Assembly: GCF_049243985.1 (NCBI RefSeq)
Contig: NC_135375.1
Coordinates: 80,497,674-80,561,673 of the forward strand
DNA length: 64,000 nucleotides
Direction: 5' to 3'
From: Paroedura picta
Lineage: Eukaryota; Chordata; Lepidosauria; Squamata; Gekkonidae
The position numbers and the translations under genes are program-made. Below, piece after piece: positions 57,143-64,000 of this stretch. Each line of letters starts with the position of its first letter. Position 1 is the first letter of the stretch. A model generated the notes under the pieces. It was not told the DNA's origin and made no database searches. It saw only the letters and a program-made list of their open reading frames with translations.

Positions 57143-57428
57143 AGAGAGCCAGTTTGGTGTAGTGGTTAGGAGTGCGGACTTCTCATCTGGCATGCCAGGT
57201 TCGATTCTGCGCTCCCCCACATGCAACCAGCTGGGTGACCTTGGGCTCGCCACGGCAATGATAAAACTGTTCTGATCGAGCAGTGATATCAGCGCTCTCT
57301 CAGCCTCACCCACCCCACAGGGTGTCTGTTGTGGGGAGAGGAATGGGAAGGCGACTGTAAGCCGCTTTGAGCCTCCTTCGGGTAGGGAAAAGCGGCATAT
57401 AAGAACCAACTCTTCTTCTTCTTCTTCT
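57143..57428 (+). mobile_element. Sauria-type tRNA-derived SINE, near full length
   Basis: GAGAGCCAGTTTGGTGTAGT (box A), CCAGGTTCGATTCTGCGC (box B), GCAACCAGCTGGGTGACC, AGGGTGTCTGTTGTGGGG, AGCGGCATATAAGAACCAAC, then (CTT)n. Nearly identical to the 31.7 kb copy, implying a common young subfamily. Confidence 0.95.
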
Positions 57429-58335
57429 AAATACATTAAAACATACATACAATAATAAAACATAGAATTAAAACTAAGATAACTAGAATTCATACTTCAG
57501 CACAGCCGATATTACATCCCCCTGATCTGATATTACATCCCCCTGATCTGATTTATTGCATGGGGAGCTCTTCTGGTGTTTTCATGGGAGGATGCCAATA
57601 AGATGTTATAATGCAGATCATTGGTTAGCCCCAACCAAATGCCTGGGGGAAGAGCTCCATTTTGGAGGCCCTTCAGAACTGTGAGAGCTCCTAAAGCTCC
57701 TGCAGATCTTTTGAGAGCTGATTCCACCAGGCTGGGGCCAGAACCAAAAAGGTCTTGGCTAGAGTTGAGTGCTTCAGCTGCTTCAGTGAGCACTGCCATC
57801 TGAGGCAGCCAGCGTTGCAATGTGGAGGGGTGACAGCGCGCAAGCTGGTGCCTGCGTGCAAGCGTAGAGGTCTATGTCTGCATGCAGATGCCGGCTAGCC
57901 TGCTGGCACCACTCCTCTGCACTGTGGTGCTGGCTGCCTCAGGTGTCAGTGATCACCGAAGCAGCCAAAGTGCACCGGAGCACTCAACCATAGTCCAAGC
58001 CCTGGTTGAGGCCAAGCGTACATTTCAGGGGCTAGGCGCCACCAGCCAGTTGAAGTTGAGATGAGCGTAACACTCTATGGGGGGCATAGACTGTCAGGTG
58101 ATCCCTCAGGTATGTGCAGCCCAAGACATTAATGGCCTTAAAGGTTAATATCAAAACCTTGAACCTGATCTGGAATTAAATTGGGAGTGAATGCAGCTGC
58201 CTGAATACTGAATACGTGAATACCAGCAGTTGTCTATTTTGCCTGATTATAAGGTGGCGCCTGCATCTGTTGAGATGAGTGAAACCATCATTGCAGAGCA
58301 TGGGGAGATAGGTGGTCCTGCTGATGGGGCGACTA
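57429..58335 (-). mobile_element. L2-like LINE, second part (3' region into ORF2)
   Basis: AATACATTAAAACATACATA resumes the 3' region. GCCTGGGGGAAGAGCTCC at 57641 is the mirrored ELFRQA block; CACCAGGCTGGGGCCAGAAC at 57726 follows as in other copies. GGTTAATATCAAAACCTTGA at 58144 matches L2-like sequence at 45.37 kb. A block at 57800-57960 is unusual and partly self-complementary. Confidence 0.8.
57510..57551. repeat. Tandem duplication, 2 x 21 bp
   Basis: Two exact copies of a 21-base unit starting TATTACATCCC and ending CTGATCTGA lie inside the L2-like copy. Confidence 0.95.
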
Positions 58336-60142
58336 AGGCCATGAGGAAATTTGCATGTGACAGCCAATACCTTAAATTGTAAGTGATTTGTGAATTGTGC
58401 CTGCAAGCCATGCAACAGATCATCCATTGCCTAAAGAGTAGGTAAAGAGTAGGTGCCGTGGAGGAAAGATGTATTTGGCTTTAGTAATATGCTAGATGCT
58501 GTGCAGAACATCATTATCATGCTGCCTGTAATGCATGCAACAGATAGGATGGAAATGTACAGCGATTTTGCCTTCTTGTGCTTGTTTTGAGGGAAATTGG
58601 ATTGCGGGATATTTTGACCATTGATATATACATGTGTCTGGATTGGACAGTTTTCAAATGGAAAAGGAGACTTTGAGAGGATATTGGCATTCATGATCAT
58701 TTCCCGGTAAAACATTTCCCCCTCCTTCTCTTGCTTATTGATTTACATGACAGTGGACTTGATGCAGCCTGTGGCTTCAGTCTTCCGGTAATCTAGAATG
58801 TGCACGGGAAATAGTCGTCTTGCTGCTTCTGATTCCTACTATAGTAAGAGTTCAAAATGGTGCATGTGACCAGCTTGTCTTTGGTCTGTCCCAGTGGTTT
58901 GGACTTAGAAGTGACATGAGTACTGACTAAGGAGAAAACTGATCCTTGTACTAGGATATCTTGGTAGCTAAGACGGTCTTGCAGATTCCTCTGTATCCAG
59001 TCTGTTCTGGATTGGTGCATCTTGGATCTTTCCATTGGCTCTGGACAACATGAACATCAGTTCATTGAAAGGGGGGAAGCTGCTATGAACTTAGTTCTGC
59101 AACCCAAAGGAGAGAAATTATTATAAACTACTATATATGTTACAAACTTCAGTGATTATTATGGACTGAGCTGCTTAGTTATGCTCTTGTGGGAGGAAAT
59201 ATTTATCAGGGTTTCAAGCAGTCCCCTGTCTTGTTTTCAAATGAGTTTTTAGTTTCTTGAAAGAAGCATACTGAGCTGGGTTGTGTCGGTATGTTTCCCA
59301 TGGGTATAATTTACACTGGCTTGAAGTCATTTTAGTACTCTCTGCGAGGTAGTTCCCTTTGCTTAGTCATGGAATCTCCATTGCCCAGATGTTACGTTAG
59401 GGGAAAGTATCACCGTTTAGTTTTGGCGGAAGGGACCATAGAATATTCCTGCAGATGCTGTGGGACAAACAAGAATTTGATTTATCTTAATGCTTGAAAC
59501 TGAAAGTAAAATTAGTATGAGAACCTGCCTCTCCTTGGTTATTGTTTGTTCCCCCCCTCCCCTCCATCAGTTTCGGAGCTTATTTGAAGAGCTTTCTAAA
59601 GTGTATCAAAGAGCTCATGCTTGACAATCTTTATGTTGTTTTTAAAGTAAGGGTAAATTTACACTCCTTAAGAATAATATTGGATTGCATGGGAGTGGGC
59701 AAGCTGCCACTGCTTAAGTAATAGTTGTATAAAGGTAGTAAAACATGACCTGCTCTGCCTGGTTGCTAACTACATCATCAAAATATGTTTAGTATTAAAA
59801 CCAGGCATTACAGTATCGTTAATTCACTAATAGCTTGTGAGGCATGTTTATAGATAGGCCTTTCAAGTCTCTCTTGTTGATTAATCAGTGTGTATAGGGA
59901 GGGGAGGGGGAATTAATCTGTATGGGCCTTCTTGAATTGGTGTGACTTGAAGGGTTTACATGTCAAAAGTTAACTTGGTTCTGGTATATTCACAGAATAG
60001 GGAACAAAAGTGTGACCATTAATGGCGACTATTCTGTCAAGCAAGGAGTGGTAGCTACCTGCTCCATGGGGTTACCTATGGCTTTGAAAGAGTCCTTTTC
60101 CAGAGAAAAACTGGCATTTCTCCTTCAACTGCAAGCTATTTT

Positions 60143-60415
60143 AAGAAGACTGGTTTTTATATGCTGCTTTTCTCTACCCAAAGGAGTCTCAAAGCAGCTT
60201 ACATTCACCATCCCTTTCCTCTCCCCACAACAGACACCCGGTGAGGTGGGTGAGGCTGAGAGAGCCCTGATATCACTGCTCAGTCAGAACAGCTTTATCA
60301 GTGCTGTGGTGAGCCCAAGGTAATCCAGCTGGTTGCATGTTAGGGAACGGGGAATCAAACCCAGCTCACCAGATTAGAAGTCTGCACTCCTAACCACTAC
60401 ACCAAACTGGCTCTC
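60143..60415 (-). mobile_element. Sauria-type tRNA-derived SINE
   Basis: Mirrored blocks: GCTGCTTTTCTCTACCCAAA, CCCACAACAGACACCCGGTG, ATCAAACCCAGCTCACC (box B), CCTAACCACTACACCAAAC (box A), CTGGCTCTC. Slightly more diverged than the 57.1 kb copy and lies in opposite orientation in the same intron. Confidence 0.95.
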
Positions 60416-60482
60416 AACTGCTGGTGCATAGCTGGGTCATGTTACCTGATCATAAAAATTTATTTGTCTTTCAACCAATATA

Positions 60483-60696
60483 CTGGAGTTGCCAGAATAC
60501 AGGTACTGCCTGGAGATCTGTTGTTAAAACTGCTCCCCAGATGACAGAGGTCAGTTCCTCCAGAGAAAATGGATGCTTTGAAGGGTGAGCTCTATGACAT
60601 GATGTGCCATTGAGGTTCTTCTTCTTCCTTTGACTTCCCCAAGTTCCACCCACACCTCCAAGCTCCAGGTATTTCCTAACCCAAAATTGGTAATAG
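60483..60696 (-). mobile_element. Short interspersed repeat, GTTGCCA/CTCCAGG family
   Basis: GGAGTTGCCAGAATACAGGT, GGTCAGTTCCTCCAGAGAAA, CTATGACATGATGTGCCATT, CCTCCAAGCTCCAGGTATTT, CCTAACCC give the whole family order in reverse orientation. Confidence 0.75.
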
Positions 60697-60719
60697 TACC
60701 ATAATCACATGCAGCCTCT

Positions 60720-60960
60720 GGGCAGGCTTTCTCCCCCCCCCCCCCAGCGAGAAGGAAGGGAAGAGGCAGGCGCAGCCGCCGGCACACCAGCGACACAAAA
60801 GTGCATGCAGTTGCCGTGCATGTGGCGAAAACTCACATGCGCGGCAACTGCGTGTGCGCGTTTGCATGCAGCTGCCGCACGTATGCGCGGCACCTGGGCC
60901 ATCAGCTCTCCCCTCACCCCCGGAGGCAGTCTCTGACCTCAGAAAGGTTGGGGACCGCTG
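60720..60960. mobile_element. Probable hAT MITE, right end only
   Basis: GC-rich, CpG-rich block ending AAAGGTTGGGGACCGCTG, the same terminal repeat as the 16.4 and 27.05 kb elements with one or two changes. The left terminal repeat was not found, so the copy is probably truncated. Interior repeats GCAACTGC / GCAGCTGCC words. Confidence 0.6.
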
Positions 60961-61431
60961 GATTAGAATATAGTTAAAGTGATTTGGGAATTAAGTTTCT
61001 TAAAGCCAGTTGTGTCAAAGGGAAAAACTAGCATAAAAGATCTTTCCTTTATCCTTTGCTGGCACAATTCTGGCTGCCCAATCAAATGTAGGCCCAATGA
61101 TGTAACTTCCCATTGGTGTTGCTGACTAGGTAATTCAACCAATCAGGCAGAATTACCAATTAGTTATGACACTCTGCAGATGTATCAGATCAAATTAAGC
61201 AGATAACCATGAATATTTGTAGTTAACGCGATAGAACGTGTAGGCCATGAAACTGACCCTTGAACAAGAGAGTATGGAAAAGGCCTGCACACCATTCTGT
61301 GTATTCATTACAGAGGTGCCTGCAGACTCAGAAAAGGTTGGGCACCCTGATTTTGTTTTAGTCAAAGAACTAAAGTGCAATGTGCAGAAACAGACACACC
61401 TTTGCATATGCAGATATTTTAGCCCTTACCT

Positions 61432-61590
61432 AGACAGCCCAGGCAAGCCGGATCCCATCAGATCTCAGTAGCTAAGCAGGGTCAGCCCTAGCTAGCACTT
61501 GGAAGGGCAACCTCCAAGGAATTACCAACATCATGATGCAATGGTAAACCACCCCCAAATGTCTCTTGCCTGACAATCATAAGGTGCCCT
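61432..61590 (+). mobile_element. 5S-rRNA-derived SINE
   Basis: CCAGGCAAGCCGGATCCCAT, CAGATCTCAGTAGCTAAGCA, GGGTCAGCCCTAGCTAGCAC, TTGGAAGGGCAACCTCCAAG, then CAATGGTAAACCACCCCCAA and TCTCTTGCC of the SINE body. Body truncated before its 3' end. Confidence 0.88.
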
Positions 61591-61905
61591 TACATGCCAT
61601 ATGATAAGTAGTATAAATAATAATTGTAAGGAGTTCTGCTTCCTGCTATCTAAAAGATAGTATTGAGTCCTGGTACCATTGGAATAGGTGTGAAGATTGC
61701 TCGGGCAAATAGAAGCATGTGCCAAGCAGAATTTTTGGCAGGGATGGCCTCAGATTGAACGGACTCATCAATCTCTGGGTTATTCTTTTATTGGGTATTT
61801 ATCTCATTTTTCAGCCAAAATAATTGGCATCCAAGATAGCCAAAGGAATTAAAGGCCGAGTTGAGTCTAGGCTTGGACTTTCCTTTTAGTCTTGCTGATG
61901 GTAGT

Positions 61906-62122
61906 TGGCTAAGGTTACTAGCCTCCAGGAGGCACCTGGTGGTCTGCCACTATTACAGGCGATCTCCAGATGACCAAGATAATTTCCCCTGGAGAAAATG
62001 GCAGTCGGAGAGTGAAGTGTATAGCTTTATGACCTGTCAAAGGCCCTCCCCTCCACAAACTCTGCCCTCCCCGGGTTCCATTCCCCAATCTTCAGGTATT
62101 TCCTAACCAGAGCTGACAACCT
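61906..62122 (-). mobile_element. Short interspersed repeat, GTTGCCA/CTCCAGG family
   Basis: AAGGTTACTAGCCTCCAGGA, CAGGCGATCTCCAGATGACC, CCCCTGGAGAAAATGGCAG, CCCCTCCACAAACTCTGCCC, CCCCAATCTTCAGGTATTTC, AGCTGACAACCTTA run in family order. Confidence 0.8.
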
Positions 62123-62639
62123 TATAATTGGAAACTGTACGAAGTGGGGACTCTCAGATGGATCTAGGCACAGTGGAGTGTAGTCTGCAATCTTTCCTCT
62201 CTTTTGTAAGACTGACTATTAATAGGTGAGAAAAGGAAGGAGAAATTATTTGTTCTTTGGACTGTTTTGTTAGAGGGGTTCCCTTTATGCTAAACTATCT
62301 GTAGCTTAGCTATCCTAGTGACTCAGTAAATAAGGAACTTGTGCTTGAAGTTTGGGGTCCCGAGTTCTTACAAACGATTCTTTTTCTTGTGATTTCTGTA
62401 AACAAATCAAAAGTTGAAGTGCAGTGTTTTTCTGGGATACTTCGTTAAACCCTGAGAGAGAAAGAGATCCAACTTAACTTGGCACCTAGTAATACAAAAA
62501 TTTACTTGTATGCCAAGATACTTGACAGAATATTTTTGTGACTTGTTTCACTGACACTTAATTGTTCATTCTCCAGACTGGAAGAGTGAACCAAAAATGG
62601 TTTGGTAGGCTTTGTTTCTTACATGTAGCAAAGTAACTA

Positions 62640-62775
62640 AAATTATTTTTTTCCGTCATGTTGGGAATGCTTTTATGTCTTTTAATGGGTTTTAAATGGG
62701 GTTTTAAGACACTCCCCTGTGGCTTGTGGCGGGAAATAAATTGAAAATAATAATAATAACAACAATAATAAAAAT
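62640..62775 (+). mobile_element. L2-like LINE 3' terminus with AAT tail
   Basis: GGGTTTTAAATGGGGTTTTA, CCCCTGTGGCTTGTGGCGGG, AAATAAATTGAAAATAATAA and an (AAT/AAC)n tail. Plus-strand version of the tails seen reversed at 0.9 and 50.3 kb. Confidence 0.7.
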
Positions 62776-64000
62776 GTCCCCCTTTTTCTAGTAAAGATGC
62801 TTTCTAGAATTACTAAGCATTCATATCAGAACATTTTTGTTATGTTCTCCGGAGATAGCAAGTCTCATATAGTTCTACAAGCCATCCTGAAGTATAGATG
62901 ATTCACCAAGCCTGTCTTTAGTACATGTATGTGCTCTTTTCTTTCTTCAGTTGACCATTGGACCTTATTTAGAATTGCTCCAGGCTATTCTGTATATTAT
63001 TCATTCTGGTGCTATCTGAGAAAGTGGTGTGCAAGGCTAGCATCTCAAGTAAACAAGCCATGAGTTAAGTAAAATGGGAGTGGCTCAGATTGAACAGCTT
63101 GAATTTAAAAATCTTTGTACAAAATGGTGCAATGTTTTTGGTTCCAGAGACTGAAATCTGCTCTGGGAATGTCTATCACACATGTGGCAGTTGAAAGGCC
63201 TTTGAATTGATCCTTCAAAGACCTGAAGCAGAGCTCCGTATGACAGATATGATGAATCACAGAGAAACTGTTGGCCCAGAAGGAACATATGGAGCCTGTA
63301 TTGGGAAGCTGGAGGCTGAAGTAATGGCGAGCAAGTCACAGATGGAGACTATCTAGACATTTCCCTAAGGAAATACGTATGAGGAAGGGTGTGTGTGTGG
63401 GGGGGGGGTGATAGACCATTGTCAATAGACCTGGAAATGAATATTGATGTACATTCCTTCTACTATTTGTTGAGGGCAGAAGGGAACTGAACCATGGTGC
63501 TGCCAGACGAGAAAAGCTATCAGCCAATCATAGAATGATGGGTAATTTGCTATTTTAACATTTTAAACTTGGAGCAGATGTTGGATCCTTGACAGAGACA
63601 AATGGAGTAACTTCTATATATGTGTCTGCTGGCCCCCCTCCCATCACTTTTCTCATACATTTAGGCTGCAGTGCCATACTAAGAGTAAAAATTGTAAAAA
63701 TACAATACTGTGGGCTTACAATGTCAGGTGCCAGGTGAAAAAAGTTCTCCTACTTAACATGTCTGTTTGACAAATTTGTTCAGGAAAGACCGCACAGTTG
63801 CAGGCACATGATGTAACATCATCACGGTTGAGGAGACAACAAACTAAAATGTAAACTGGCTAAAAAGAGTGAGTCGTGTGGTACAGTCCTTATATGAACC
63901 AGTTAAAATCACATATTTTTTCTCATGCGATCTTCAGCAAGTCCATGTCCTTTTAACATCAGTTGGCCTATCTACAATATGAAAATAATAACCATGAATT

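Larger units (their letters stand above)
54412..64000 (+). other. First intron of the unidentified gene (runs off the window)
   Basis: Begins GTAAGG at the donor of the exon above. No acceptor followed by a convincing exon was found to 64000, so the intron exceeds 9.5 kb. Contents are the L2, Sauria SINE, 5S SINE and short-repeat copies listed separately. The non-repeat stretches 54480-56630, 58340-60140, 61600-61900 and 62780-64000 hold nothing I can identify. Confidence 0.65.

Overview
The window is nuclear DNA from a vertebrate, almost certainly a squamate reptile (lizard). The evidence is the repeat content. It holds several tRNA-derived SINEs of the Sauria type, 5S-rRNA-derived SINEs, 3' ends of RTE/BovB LINEs with the typical C-terminal signature, CR1 3' ends closing on ATTCTATGATTCT-like repeats, many L2-like LINE tails, and hAT and other short DNA-transposon derivatives. 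No prokaryotic or organellar features were seen. I infer a lizard; I cannot name the species.

The first 53.6 kb reads as gene-poor intergenic (or long upstream) sequence packed with fossil mobile elements. Landmarks are: BovB pieces and a possible solo LTR at 3.0-4.5 kb; a relic hAT transposase at 6.0-6.5 kb; RTE relics at 7.0, 14.3 and 28 kb; CR1 ends at 13.3, 15.0, 16.0, 37.6, 47.1 and 52.8 kb; L2-like copies throughout, including a reverse-transcriptase relic at 42.8-43.6 kb; terminal-inverted-repeat elements at 16.4, 22.0, 27.05 and 34.1 kb; a perfect 142-bp palindrome at 23.0 kb; and a long inverted repeat with 212-bp arms at 27.5-27.9 kb.

The only convincing host-gene signal is a CpG island at about 53.64-54.48 kb. 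It contains a first coding exon on the + strand (54328-54411) with a good initiation context, a signal-peptide-like N terminus of 28 residues and a clean splice donor in phase 0. The gene therefore starts here and runs out of the window through an intron of at least 9.6 kb. That intron carries further L2, Sauria SINE, 5S SINE and short-repeat copies. I could not identify the gene from 28 residues.

Nearly all open reading frames of 60-200 residues here are by-products of repeats or of GC-rich sequence. The main interest lies in element architecture: nested insertions, palindromes, target-site duplications and microsatellites growing from LINE and SINE tails.
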